DNA from: Bacillus sp. B-jedd
GTDB lineage: Bacteria > Bacillota > Bacilli > Bacillales > Cytobacillaceae
Assembly (NCBI RefSeq): GCF_000821085.1
Contig: NZ_CCXR01000001.1
Location: 1,199,001-1,263,000 of the forward strand
Direction: 5' to 3'
DNA length: 64,000 bases
Part shown: positions 1 through 8,263 of the stretch, piece after piece
Layout: each line of letters starts with the position of its first letter
How positions within the stretch are numbered: the stretch's first letter is position 1
Translations under genes and position numbers: made by a program
The notes under the pieces: model-generated
Told to the model about the DNA's origin: nothing
Seen by the model: only the letters and a program-made list of their open reading frames with translations
The model's database searches: none

Positions 1-858
1 GCCCTGAACTACTATCTTGGCATGATCAATCAGGAGCAATACAAGGACGACCGCGACTCCCGGCTTGTGAACGAAAAAATGCACGCGAACATCCAGAAGG
101 ACGGCACGTATTCCGTTGTGCCAAGGATGTATGGTGGCGTGACGACTGCGCAAGACCTGAAGAAAATCGCCGAGGTTGCTGAAAAATACGATGTTCCGCT
201 CGTGAAACTGACTGGCGGACAGCGGATTGGCCTGTTCGGTTTGAATAAAGAAGATTTGCCTGCAGTGTGGGAGGAACTCGGAATGCCTTCAGGTTATGCT
301 TACGGAAAAACCCTCCGCACTGTCAAAACTTGTGTCGGGGCAAAGTTTTGCCGCTTTGGCACACAGGATTCAATGGGTCTTGGCATCGAGCTCGAGAAAA
401 AATTCGAGCGGCTTGATACTCCCCATAAAGTGAAGATGGGCGTATCGGCCTGTCCGAGAAACTGCGCCGAAGCCGGCATTAAGGACTTCGGAATTGTCGG
501 CATCGACGGCGGCTGGGAAATCTACGTTGCCGGTAATGGCGGTACAGACCTTCGCGCGGGTGATTTGCTTGATACAGTCAAAACAAAAGAAGAAGTCATG
601 GAACTTATCGGGGCTTTCATGCAGTACTACCGTGAAACTGCTGTTTACCTTGAGCGTACGTCCAAATGGGTGGAACGCGTCGGACTAGATCATGTTAAAG
701 AAGTACTCGGAGAAGATGCAACGAGAAAAGCGCTGAACGAACGCCTTGACAAGACGCTTGAAAGGTACAACGAACCTTGGCAGGAAGCCATCGATTCAAG
801 TGAAATCCAGGAAAAATACTATCAAAAGCGTTCCGTTCGAGTGCCAGTTGAGGTTTAA
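1..858 (+). CDS. nirB: Assimilatory nitrite reductase [NAD(P)H] large subunit, C-terminal part
   Basis: The frame is open from base 1, so only the C-terminal ~285 residues of a protein usually near 800 residues are here; the FAD/NADH part lies outside. The segment is the sirohaem/[4Fe-4S] domain of the nitrite/sulphite reductase family, which reduces nitrite to ammonia by six electrons in the cytoplasm. The cluster and sirohaem cysteines are visible as TCVGAKFC and, downstream, ACPRNC. The KLTGGQRIGLFG segment and the RFGTQDSMGLG stretch are also typical. nirD and sirohaem genes follow on the same strand, which fits an assimilatory nas/nir operon. An internal ATG at 22 has no ribosome site and is not a real start. 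Confidence 0.96.
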   Translation, partial: ALNYYLGMINQEQYKDDRDSRLVNEKMHANIQKDGTYSVVPRMYGGVTTAQDLKKIAEVAEKYDVPLVKLTGGQRIGLFGLNKEDLPAVWEELGMPSGYAYGKTLRTVKTCVGAKFCRFGTQDSMGLGIELEKKFERLDTPHKVKMGVSACPRNCAEAGIKDFGIVGIDGGWEIYVAGNGGTDLRAGDLLDTVKTKEEVMELIGAFMQYYRETAVYLERTSKWVERVGLDHVKEVLGEDATRKALNERLDKTLERYNEPWQEAIDSSEIQEKYYQKRSVRVPVEV

Positions 859-932
859 TTTTGAAAAAAAGCCGGCCATTGGGATCTTATCCAAGGTTTC
901 AAGGCCGGCGTTCCAGGAAAGGAGTGGCCATA

Positions 933-1241
933 ATGGCTAAAGTTAAAATTGCTGATTATTCAAGTCTGCCTGAGAGGATTGGCCAGGTTTTTAAAATCGA
1001 GGAACAAGAAATCGTCTTGTTCCGGCTCTCAAACGGAGACGTTAGGGCGGTCGAGAACCGCAGCCCCCATCCAAAAGGAGGAACTCTGGCGGATGGACTG
1101 GTCAGCGGAGAGTTTGTTTTTTGCCCGGTTTATGATTTGAAAATCTCCCTGATTGATGGAAAAGTGCAGGCGCCTGATGAGGGCGAGGTCAGGACGTTTA
1201 CAATCGCAAGAGATGGAGAACAGGTATATATAGAAGTATAA
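933..1241 (+). CDS. nirD: Nitrite reductase small subunit (Rieske-fold, ligands degenerate)
   Basis: A 102-residue protein of the NirD/NasE Rieske-fold family, partner of NirB in assimilatory nitrite reduction. I chose the ATG at 933 because AAAGGAG lies just before it; the open frame reaches back to 861 without a better site. A Rieske domain binds 2Fe-2S through CxH and CxxH motifs. Here the first reads NRSPHPKGG (Ser for Cys) and the second FCPVYDLK (Tyr for His), so one Cys and one His ligand are missing. Some bacterial NirD proteins lack the cluster altogether, so the protein may still act as a structural subunit. It sits 74 bp after nirB and 59 bp before the sirohaem methyltransferase. 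Confidence 0.93.
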   Translation: MAKVKIADYSSLPERIGQVFKIEEQEIVLFRLSNGDVRAVENRSPHPKGGTLADGLVSGEFVFCPVYDLKISLIDGKVQAPDEGEVRTFTIARDGEQVYIEV

Positions 1242-1300
1242 GCAGGTTGGTGGGCTCATTTTAAAGGCAATCGAAATACCGGCTGGAAGGGTGACTTGAG

Positions 1301-2749
1301 ATGGGGAAAGGGAAAGTGTTTCTTGTAGGAGCGGGACCTGGCGATATTGGGTTGATTACAGTGAAAGGGCTCGAAGCGATAAAGGCTGCCGAGGTGATCC
1401 TTTATGACAGGCTGGCTAATCCGAAGCTGCTTGATTTCGCACCGGCCGGATGCGAGCTCATTTATTGCGGCAAATTGCCGGACCGTCATGTGCTCCGCCA
1501 GGAAATGATCAATGCCATCCTCGTCGAAAAAGCACTCGAAGGCAAAACGGTGGTTCGCCTAAAAGGCGGGGATCCCGGTGTGTTTGGCAGGGTAGGGGAG
1601 GAAGCCATGGCCCTGGCGGAACAAGGCATTTCTTATGACATCGTCCCTGGCATTTCATCTGGTATTGCCGCTCCGGTTTATGCCGGCATCCCTGTCACCC
1701 ACCGGGAATTTGGCGAGTCTTTTGCCGTCGTGACGGCGCATGACAAATCGAAGGACGGGCATCCGGATCTCGATTGGAAAAGCCTCGCTTCAGGGATTGA
1801 CACGATTGCTTTTTATATGGGGATATCGAACCTTCCATTCATCTGTGAAAACCTTGTGAAGCACGGAAAAACGGCGGCAACGCCCGTTATCCTGATTCAA
1901 TGGGGCACGTTCGGGCGCCAAAAGGTCCTTGAAGGGACGCTCGGCGATATTGCCGAAAAGGCGGTTGTTGAGAAATTTACTAACCCAGCCATCACGCTTG
2001 TCGGGGAGATCGTTTCCCTTCGGAAGAAACTTGCCTGGTTCGAGAAGAAACCGTTGTTTGGCCGGCAGGCGATTTTAGTTCGGACAGGGACCGAGGAAAG
2101 TCGATTGGCAAAAGAACTCACTGCCCAGGGCGCCGATGTAATCGAATTTCCGAGGTGGAAACGGAGCACGGTAGCACCGGACAAGGGCATTTTGGCCCGG
2201 TTATCTGATTATGAAAGCATTTTGTTTACATCTCCGGAAAGTGTAGATGAATTCTTTACTATTTTAATAGAGGGAAAAATCGATATCCGCCGGATCCGCG
2301 CCGACTTGTTCGGAGGTTCGACGAAGTCATTGGCAGCATTGAAGAAGCGGGGCTTTTTAGCCGCTCCAGAGCCGGAGTTGGAAACAGACGGAAAGCTGCT
2401 GATCGTTGGCGACAGTTCTATTAAAGGCCGCCCCGAATACGAAGATTGCGATCAATTCATCACTAGCCTCAAAGAAATTGATATGAACTTTAGGCCGATT
2501 TTTGCAAGAATGATAGAAGAAGCCGAAGTAAATACACTCATCTTTCCTTCCGCGGCCGCTGTTCAGGTGATGATGGAAGCGGGTATAGGGGAGAGTTTAA
2601 TTCCGGCGAGTCTCATGGATAACGCGGAAATCGTTGCTCTTGGGGAAAAGACGGCGAGTGCCTTGGACGAGTACGGTATTGATCCAGATACGATTCCAAC
2701 ACAGCCGACGAAAGAGGCGCTAGTGGACAGTCTTCGAAAAAGAACTTGA
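1301..2749 (+). CDS. nasF: Uroporphyrinogen-III C-methyltransferase / uroporphyrinogen-III synthase fusion
   Basis: The first ~240 residues are a SumT/CysG-type SAM-dependent methyltransferase, which converts uroporphyrinogen III to precorrin-2 on the way to sirohaem. It shows the GAGPGD motif near residue 9 and RLKGGDPGVFGR near residue 87. Residues ~250-482 resemble uroporphyrinogen-III synthase (HemD), with a LFTSPESVDEF-type segment. The 482-residue length fits such a fusion rather than stand-alone SumT (~260 residues). It follows nirD in the same operon and supplies the NirB cofactor. The HemD half is divergent, so its catalytic competence is uncertain. Confidence 0.93.
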   Translation: MGKGKVFLVGAGPGDIGLITVKGLEAIKAAEVILYDRLANPKLLDFAPAGCELIYCGKLPDRHVLRQEMINAILVEKALEGKTVVRLKGGDPGVFGRVGEEAMALAEQGISYDIVPGISSGIAAPVYAGIPVTHREFGESFAVVTAHDKSKDGHPDLDWKSLASGIDTIAFYMGISNLPFICENLVKHGKTAATPVILIQWGTFGRQKVLEGTLGDIAEKAVVEKFTNPAITLVGEIVSLRKKLAWFEKKPLFGRQAILVRTGTEESRLAKELTAQGADVIEFPRWKRSTVAPDKGILARLSDYESILFTSPESVDEFFTILIEGKIDIRRIRADLFGGSTKSLAALKKRGFLAAPEPELETDGKLLIVGDSSIKGRPEYEDCDQFITSLKEIDMNFRPIFARMIEEAEVNTLIFPSAAAVQVMMEAGIGESLIPASLMDNAEIVALGEKTASALDEYGIDPDTIPTQPTKEALVDSLRKRT

Positions 2750-2798
2750 TCATTGCAGTTCCTGATGCACTAAGGTTGTAGTTTGGGAGGAATTAATT

Positions 2799-3530
2799 AT
2801 GGAAGCCATTCTTTATATCGGCCACGGCAGCCGCTCCGAGCAAGGCAACGAGCAGTTTATATCGTTCATCGAGGAAACCATGAAGCTGGCCGATGCACCA
2901 ATTAAAGAATACGGATTTCTTGAAAAAGTGCAGCCTTCCATATTTGAAGCGGCTGAGAAATGCATCCATCAAGGCGCGGGCAAGCTGACAGTTGTCCCGG
3001 TTCTCCTTTTGCCCGGAATCCATGCAAATGTCGACATACCCACCGAACTTACAAAAGTGAAACAAGCCTTTCCCGAACTCACCATTCAATACGGAAATCC
3101 GATAGGCTCCCATGAACAAGTCACTGAAATTCTATTGGACAGGATGGAAGAGACCGGATTCGCGGACAGCAAAGAGGAAGTTGTCCTTTTGGTCGGACAC
3201 GGAAGCCGTGACCAGGAGGCTGCTGCCGAATTCAGCCGCGTTGCCGCAGGGCTTACGAAGAGAATTTTTGCAAAAGTCGAGACGGGTTATTTGAAGGCGG
3301 ATCCCAGCTTTGACGATAGATTGGGTCACATGGCAAAAGACGGAGGGAAGAGAATTTATCTAGTGCCTGTACTTCTTTTTACAGGCGGATTTACTGATCA
3401 AATTAATAATAAGGCTTCATTAGTTAGGCGAGCCTTTCCGGCCTGTGAAATAGTCGTGTGCAGGCCGGTCGGATTTGATGACAAGCTCATGGCTGTGTTG
3501 AACGAACGGGCCGCAGAAGCAAAAACATGA
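2799..3530 (+). CDS. sirB: Sirohydrochlorin ferrochelatase
   Basis: A 243-residue CbiX/SirB-family class II chelatase that inserts Fe2+ into sirohydrochlorin to give sirohaem. The two tandem halves each begin with the metal-binding histidine motif: YIGHGSRSEQ near residue 6 and LVGHGSRDQE near residue 131. Each half also has a VPVLL strand. The length fits the two-domain cytoplasmic form. TGGGAGGAATTAATT precedes the ATG. It follows the methyltransferase fusion by 49 bp and is closed by a strong terminator, so the first nitrite/sirohaem transcription unit ends here, without the dehydrogenase SirC. Confidence 0.95.
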   Translation: MEAILYIGHGSRSEQGNEQFISFIEETMKLADAPIKEYGFLEKVQPSIFEAAEKCIHQGAGKLTVVPVLLLPGIHANVDIPTELTKVKQAFPELTIQYGNPIGSHEQVTEILLDRMEETGFADSKEEVVLLVGHGSRDQEAAAEFSRVAAGLTKRIFAKVETGYLKADPSFDDRLGHMAKDGGKRIYLVPVLLFTGGFTDQINNKASLVRRAFPACEIVVCRPVGFDDKLMAVLNERAAEAKT

Positions 3531-3557
3531 TTGAACTCCAGGGGTATCTCTAATTGC

Positions 3558-3604
3558 AAAAAAGCCGGCATCTATTCTGAATTCGAGTAGATGCCGGCTT
3601 TTCT
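3558..3604 (+). terminator. Rho-independent terminator after sirB (likely bidirectional)
   Basis: The arms AAAAGCCGGCATCTA and TAGATGCCGGCTTTT are perfectly complementary around a 13-nt loop, with A and T tracts on both sides. It lies between the plus-strand sirB and the minus-strand permease, so it can serve both. Confidence 0.93.
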
Positions 3605-3616
3605 AGATTTGGAAGT

Positions 3617-4630
3617 TTACCTTTGTTTCGGTTGCTTATTTGTCACATCCAACACATCCAGTAAGAAAACGAAAATAGGAATTCCGAGTATGAGTCCCCA
3701 CACTCCGAAGAAATGCTCTGAAAAAATGAGGACGATAAAGGTGTAGAAAACTGGGAGATCTGTCTTGGATGACATCAGCTTCGGATTTAACACATAGGCT
3801 TCGACCATATGGATAATCCCAATCGCAATCAGTATATAAAAAACTTTTATAAATCCGCCAATTGTATAGGCAATTAAAGTAAGTGGAATGAGTGAAATAA
3901 TCACTCCGGCAACTGGAATAAGTCCAAGGAAGAAGACCGTGATCGCCAATCCGAAAATTTGCGGGAACCCTAAGATGACTAAAGAAATGACAGTTAAAAT
4001 ACAATTGATAATTGAGATAATAAATTGAGCCTCGATTACTTTTCCAAACGTTTGAGTGAACTTTCTGCCAAAATACTCAATTTCATAATAAAAAGGGGCG
4101 ATTTTACTCGTTTTAAATTTATGGGTAAATTGTATTAACCGGGGTTTTTCAAGCAAGAAAAATAAACTTAATATTAATGAAATTAACACTTGAATACTTA
4201 CTTTACTAATACCGGTGAAATACTTAAGCAAAAATGATAATCCATTTTCCAAATAAGCCGCAATTTGATTATTGGTAATAAGTGTTTCAATATAATTAAT
4301 GATCAAATTGTCATGCGGTTGGGTGTAAAAGGATGTAACCCTTTTAATGAGCTCACTAATTTCATTTACTATAATCGGCAAATATTTCACTAGTCCAAAG
4401 GTTAATAATCCAACGATGAGCGTATAGATTAAGAATACGAGCAACCTTCGATTTATGGGAATGCGCCTCGCAGTAAACTCCACAAGTCGGTCCATTAAAA
4501 AAGCGAAAATGAAAGTCAGCAAGATTAGATTTATGATACTCCGTACACTGTATAAGAATAAAACGATTAAAGAAAAGATAATGAGTCGTTTTACCCCTTT
4601 GTTTCGAACCAATTCGGTTAGCGCTTCCAT
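3617..4630 (-). CDS. AI-2E family transporter (PF01594), polytopic membrane protein
   Basis: A 337-residue integral membrane protein with about eight hydrophobic segments. The order is typical of the AI-2E/UPF0118 family: paired N-terminal helices near residues 15-55, one near 62-85, a soluble stretch, then helix-rich residues 145-330 with a PVAGVIISLIPL-type loop. Members export diverse small solutes or act in Na+/H+ exchange, so the substrate cannot be named. The start follows an AAGGAG-like site on the minus strand. It is a single-gene unit convergent with sirB and divergent from padR. Its base composition is noticeably more AT-rich than the flanking sirohaem genes. Confidence 0.88.
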   Translation of the reverse strand: MEALTELVRNKGVKRLIIFSLIVLFLYSVRSIINLILLTFIFAFLMDRLVEFTARRIPINRRLLVFLIYTLIVGLLTFGLVKYLPIIVNEISELIKRVTSFYTQPHDNLIINYIETLITNNQIAAYLENGLSFLLKYFTGISKVSIQVLISLILSLFFLLEKPRLIQFTHKFKTSKIAPFYYEIEYFGRKFTQTFGKVIEAQFIISIINCILTVISLVILGFPQIFGLAITVFFLGLIPVAGVIISLIPLTLIAYTIGGFIKVFYILIAIGIIHMVEAYVLNPKLMSSKTDLPVFYTFIVLIFSEHFFGVWGLILGIPIFVFLLDVLDVTNKQPKQR

Positions 4631-4692
4631 TTAAACATTTCTCCTTAGTTAAGTTCCATCTGAATAACGTATATTATTAACTTATCGGGTCA

Positions 4693-4720
4693 TTATTACA
4701 AGCTTCGAGAATTTTTTCAA
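4693..4720 (-). promoter_or_regulatory. Putative sigma-A promoter of the AI-2E gene
   Basis: On the minus strand TTGAAA and TAATAA are separated by 16 bp, about 60 bp upstream of the start codon. Confidence 0.5.
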
Positions 4721-4741
4721 TATCCTTTCCTAAATAAACAC

Positions 4742-4780
4742 AAAAAGGAACCCATTTCGGGAAGAGAGGGTTCCTTTTTT
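4742..4780. terminator. Orphan bidirectional hairpin terminator between divergent genes
   Basis: AAAAAGGAACCC and GGGTTCCTTTTTT form a strong stem with T-runs on both strands. It lies between two divergently transcribed genes, where no transcript is obviously expected to end. It may insulate the promoters or be left from a lost gene or small RNA. Confidence 0.8.
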
Positions 4781-4857
4781 ATGCCTGCTGATTTAGTGAC
4801 AAATGAAATTACACATAATTAGATAATCAGACATATTATATCGATGTATAAAGTACC

Positions 4858-4886
4858 TTGACTGTCATAGTAATATAAAGTATATT
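4858..4886 (+). promoter_or_regulatory. Sigma-A promoter of the padR operon
   Basis: TTGACT at 4858-4863 and TATATT at 4881-4886 are spaced by 17 bp. The similar segments TATAAAGTA (just before the -35) and TATAAAGTAT (overlapping the -10) could be half-sites for autoregulation by PadR; this is inferred. Confidence 0.7.
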
Positions 4887-4911
4887 TTTTTTTAGGAGGT
4901 GGAAATCTTCA

Positions 4912-5238
4912 GTGAGTTTAAAACTTTCGTCCGATTTGTTAAGGGGACATACAGACACGATTATTCTCAAACTGTTGTTGAGCGGGGATAAATACGGATA
5001 TGAGATATCCAAATTGATCCAATCAGGATCGAATGGCCGCTATGAATTGAAAGAGGCAACAATGTATTCCAGTTTGAAAAGGCTCGAACAGGAAGGAAAC
5101 ATCACTTCCTACTGGGGAGACGAAACGCAGGGAGGGCGCAGAAAGTACTATCACCTGACTGACAAAGGCAAATTGACCTACACGGAAAACAAAAAAAACT
5201 GGGAATATGCCAAAGAAATCCTCGACTCTTTAATTTGA
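4912..5238 (+). CDS. PadR family transcriptional regulator
   Basis: A 108-residue winged-helix protein of the PadR family; these usually repress their own operon and a neighbouring envelope-stress or transport gene. The start is GTG at 4912, with an AGGAGGTGG site at 4894-4902. Recognisable parts are DTIILKLLLSGDKYGYEISK (helices 1-2), ELKEATMYSSLKRLEQEG (recognition helix) and GGRRKYYHLTDKG (wing), followed by a short C-terminal helix. The next gene starts 14 bp after the stop, so the two are co-transcribed. Confidence 0.95.
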   Translation: MSLKLSSDLLRGHTDTIILKLLLSGDKYGYEISKLIQSGSNGRYELKEATMYSSLKRLEQEGNITSYWGDETQGGRRKYYHLTDKGKLTYTENKKNWEYAKEILDSLI

Positions 5239-5252
5239 AAGGTGGAAAATCG

Positions 5253-5969
5253 ATGAGTGATAAATTAAAAGCATATTTGGATGGCATTTTTTCTCCTTAT
5301 GAGGACATAAAGACCATTAATGAAGTTAAGCTGGAGCTCTTCCATGACCTGCAGGAAAAGATGGACGATTTAAAGAGGGAAGGATTCACAGATGAAGCAG
5401 CTTTTCATAAAACGATTGATTCGATAGGCGACATTTCTGAAATTGTAGAAGCAATTCATGATAAAACGAGAGAGCTGCAACAAAGAGTGGGGATGGATTT
5501 ATCCAAGAGCAATATGGAAAATTCCGATTTTACATCTGTGAAGGTCCATGACGGCAAGTTCGATTACAGCAATCTTCAGGGCAGTGACTTTACTGATGCG
5601 GACTTGTCGAACAGTTCATTTAAATGCAGTAATTTAGATAAGGCCATATTCGACCGTGCGAATCTAAGAGGAGCCAAAATCAATAAGTCTAATTTGGGGG
5701 GAGCAAGTTTCAAGGCAGCCATTTTGGATGATACGGATTTTTCTAATTCTAACTTATCAGAAGTATGTTTTGACAATCAGACCTTCAATGGGACCATCTT
5801 TAACAATGCCGGGCTAAAAGGGACTTCCTTTAAAAATGCTGTCTTCCACAACGTTTCTTTCAAAACAAATGTCAAAAAGGCTATATTTGACGGAGCCACG
5901 ATGGATAAATTGACATTTGCGATTTTAAAGGGATATAAGGCGAATCTTGATAATGTCACAGTTGTTTAA
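5253..5969 (+). CDS. HAAS-like N-terminal domain plus pentapeptide-repeat protein
   Basis: A 238-residue protein. The first ~85 residues, with the KAYLDGIF...ELFHDLQEKMDDLKREGFTDEAAF pattern, resemble the helical HAAS-type prefix domain usually encoded next to PadR regulators. From about residue 90 the chain turns into pentapeptide repeats of the A(D/N)LXX type, such as NLQGSDFTDADLSNSSF and NLRGAKINKSNLGGASF, which build a right-handed beta-helix. AAAGGTGG precedes the ATG at 5253. There is no signal peptide or membrane segment. The target is unknown; pentapeptide proteins can bind gyrase or act as scaffolds. The gene is co-transcribed with padR. Confidence 0.85.
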   Translation: MSDKLKAYLDGIFSPYEDIKTINEVKLELFHDLQEKMDDLKREGFTDEAAFHKTIDSIGDISEIVEAIHDKTRELQQRVGMDLSKSNMENSDFTSVKVHDGKFDYSNLQGSDFTDADLSNSSFKCSNLDKAIFDRANLRGAKINKSNLGGASFKAAILDDTDFSNSNLSEVCFDNQTFNGTIFNNAGLKGTSFKNAVFHNVSFKTNVKKAIFDGATMDKLTFAILKGYKANLDNVTVV

Positions 5970-6005
5970 CTAGGAATGAAGAAAAAAACCAGGGTGGTGT
6001 CCTTT

Positions 6006-6632
6006 TTGATCTATCCGATTTTTCTTGAATTAAAAGGCCGTCCGGTGCTCGTTGTTGGCGGCGGCATGGTTGCAGGACGAAAAGCGGCAGGGTTTGTAGG
6101 CGCAGGCGCTGTTGTGACGGTAGTAAGCCCTGACCTTTCACCCGAATTGGCGGAAATGGCTGAGGAAGGCAAAATTACTTGGAGAAGGAAGTGCTTTTCC
6201 CGTGAAGATGTGGGGGAGGCATTCCTGATTATTGCCGCCACCAATGACCGCGAGACAAATTTTGCAGTGAAAAAAGCAGCTGGCTCTCATCAGCTTGTCA
6301 CAATCGCGGACAATCCGGATGCATCGGATTTTCACGTGCCATCCATCGTCAGGCAAGGAAAATTGACTTTGGCTGTTTCAACATCTGGTGCAAGCCCTTC
6401 CCTTGCAAAAAAAATCCGCTTGGAACTTGAAGAAAAGTATGGCGATCAGTACACCGACTATCTGGACTTCCTTGATGAATCCAGGAAGAAAATCATCGGA
6501 ACTGTACAAGATGCCGGCCGGAAAAGGGAACTGCTATCGCTGCTTGCTAAAGATGAAACTCTGCTGGATAAAAAACGCAGACTCGAAATGGCAGAGCGAC
6601 TGGATAAGTTGATTAGGGAAGGGACTGACTAA
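6006..6632 (+). CDS. sirC: Precorrin-2 dehydrogenase / sirohydrochlorin synthase (SirC/Met8 family)
   Basis: A ~208-residue NAD-dependent enzyme that oxidises precorrin-2 to sirohydrochlorin. It has the N-terminal Rossmann motif VLVVGGGMVAGRKA, the VVSP strand and the AATND segment, then the SirC C-terminal region VSTSGASPSLAKKIR. I favour the TTG at 6006 because AGGGTGGTG at 5991-5999 is well placed, and the family begins close to the IYPIFLELKGRPVLVVGGG segment. The ATG at 5976 adds ten unconserved residues behind a poorly spaced site. It lies only 36 bp downstream of the pentapeptide gene and is probably expressed from the padR promoter, apart from its pathway partners nasF and sirB. Confidence 0.92.
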   Translation: MIYPIFLELKGRPVLVVGGGMVAGRKAAGFVGAGAVVTVVSPDLSPELAEMAEEGKITWRRKCFSREDVGEAFLIIAATNDRETNFAVKKAAGSHQLVTIADNPDASDFHVPSIVRQGKLTLAVSTSGASPSLAKKIRLELEEKYGDQYTDYLDFLDESRKKIIGTVQDAGRKRELLSLLAKDETLLDKKRRLEMAERLDKLIREGTD

Positions 6633-6650
6633 AGCAGCTTTCAGTCCCTT
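6619..6650 (+). terminator. Possible hairpin at the end of sirC
   Basis: AAGGGACTGA and TCAGTCCCTT form a perfect 10-bp stem overlapping the sirC stop codon. The following T-run is missing, so its terminator function is weakly supported. Confidence 0.45.
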
Positions 6651-6706
6651 CATAAAAAATAAGTACCAGCCAGGGGCCTTGTTAATTCAAGTGACGCCCA
6701 CCGCCA

Positions 6707-7552
6707 TTATAATATTGTCCGAATATCCCATAGTTCTGGGAAAAAGCGCTGGTCGAGAACTTTTTTCAGGTAGCCGACTCCGGATGAGCCGCCTGTGCCG
6801 GTTTTAAATCCGATGATCCGCTCGACCGTTTTCATATGGCGGAATCGCCATTGCTGAAAGCAGTCTTCGAGATCAACAAGTTTTTCAGCGAGTTCGTATA
6901 GCTCCCAATGTGACTTCGTGTTTTTGTAAACACTCATCCAGGCAGCCCTTACCGAATCGTTTTCCTTGTAGGATTGCGTTACGTCCCGGGCGAGGATTTT
7001 TTCATCAATTGGAAATCCTGCTTTATACAAAGCATGGATGGCTGCATCATAAATGCTCGGTGCTTCATAGGCTTTTTTCAGCTCGGCCTGCAGGACCGGG
7101 TCTTTTTGATATATTTTAAGGATATGGCTGTTCTTGTAGCCTAGCGCGAATTCAATCATCCGGTTTTGGTACGACTGGAAGCCGGACGCCTGGCCAAGCG
7201 TTTCCCTGAATTCCATATACTCTGACGGTGTTAGGGTTGACAGCACATCCCACGCATGAATGACCTGTGCCTGCGTTTTTGTGACGCGCGCCAGGCATTT
7301 TTGCGCTGAGGAGAGATTATCGTCCTTAATGGCAGCAATCGCCGCATTCAGCTCGTGAATCATCAGCTTCATCCATAGCTCACTGACCTGATGGATGATG
7401 ATAAACAGCATTTCATCGTGGTGGCCGGATAGCCGATGTTGGGCCGACAGGATTTTATCAAGCTGGAGATACTCGCTGTATGTCATATTGTTAGTAAAAT
7501 CAACAACAATGCTTTCTTCTCCCGTTGTTGGGTTTTTGTTGTCAAGAACCAT
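6707..7552 (-). CDS. kynA: Tryptophan 2,3-dioxygenase
   Basis: A 281-residue haem enzyme that opens the indole ring of L-tryptophan to N-formylkynurenine, the first step of the kynurenine pathway. Family features are [14 protein letters not shown] near the N-terminus, [12 protein letters not shown] (substrate and haem pocket), the [17 protein letters not shown] segment carrying the proximal histidine, and GTGGSSG. I place the start at the ATG at 7552, where GAGGAGG lies just upstream. The open frame extends 21 residues further, but that part is low-complexity and overlaps the ribosome site. It is the last gene of the kynU-kynB-kynA operon. Confidence 0.96.
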   Translation of the reverse strand: MVLDNKNPTTGEESIVVDFTNNMTYSEYLQLDKILSAQHRLSGHHDEMLFIIIHQVSELWMKLMIHELNAAIAAIKDDNLSSAQKCLARVTKTQAQVIHAWDVLSTLTPSEYMEFRETLGQASGFQSYQNRMIEFALGYKNSHILKIYQKDPVLQAELKKAYEAPSIYDAAIHALYKAGFPIDEKILARDVTQSYKENDSVRAAWMSVYKNTKSHWELYELAEKLVDLEDCFQQWRFRHMKTVERIIGFKTGTGGSSGVGYLKKVLDQRFFPELWDIRTIL

Positions 7553-7633
7553 TTCGAACCTCCTCGGTGGTTTCTGGCACGCTTGTCCGGAGGCTTGCGC
7601 CGGGGCCGGGGCCATTTTTGCGAAAATACGCTA

Positions 7634-8263
7634 CTACAGCTTCCTGATGACCGCGCGGACCGGACTGCCATCAGCGTCCTTAAGTGCAAGTGGCAGGGCG
7701 ATTAGTTCGTAGTCGCCGTTTTCAACATCATCGAGCATGAGGTTTTCAAGGATATGGATGCCGTGGCGATACAGTGCGTGATGGACCGCCATGTCTTTGC
7801 TGTCGAGCAGGTCAACGGAAGGAACATCTACGCCTAGCAGCTTTACGCCTTTTTCGCTAAGATAAGCGGCGATATTCGCTTCGAGTTCCTGAATTCGTTC
7901 AGGGAAATGGTCCGGGCTGTTCGGGACTGCCGTTTTGAGAAGCAGCCGTTCGATTCCTTCAAGGTCAAAGCATCGGAGTGTTTCTGCATTAATCTTTTCA
8001 AAGGAAGAGACGTCGATTACACGTGACGGACCAATGAATATGCCGATGTCGAGCCCAAGAATCCTTTCACCTTCATTATCAAAATGAAACGGCGCGTCTA
8101 CATGGGTGCCTGTATGGAGGCTGGTTGTGATTCTGCCAATATTGACGGAGCCGGTCTGTTCATTTGTGAACGCGGTTTCATAATGGAACGGCGTGTCGCC
8201 TGGCCAGTGGCCAATTCCGTTATGAAGGGGCTGCGAAATATCAATCCACTTGTTGTTAGTCAT
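7634..8263 (-). CDS. kynB: Kynurenine formamidase (arylformamidase)
   Basis: A 209-residue member of the metal-dependent cyclase/KynB family, hydrolysing N-formylkynurenine to kynurenine and formate. The signature [12 protein letters not shown] (near residues 50-61) provides the divalent-metal ligands. [21 protein letters not shown] at the N-terminus and [14 protein letters not shown] in the middle are also typical. The start codon overlaps the kynU stop by 4 bp, indicating translational coupling. The gene lies between kynU and kynA, so all enzymes from tryptophan to anthranilate are encoded together. Confidence 0.96.
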   Translation of the reverse strand: MTNNKWIDISQPLHNGIGHWPGDTPFHYETAFTNEQTGSVNIGRITTSLHTGTHVDAPFHFDNEGERILGLDIGIFIGPSRVIDVSSFEKINAETLRCFDLEGIERLLLKTAVPNSPDHFPERIQELEANIAAYLSEKGVKLLGVDVPSVDLLDSKDMAVHHALYRHGIHILENLMLDDVENGDYELIALPLALKDADGSPVRAVIRKL

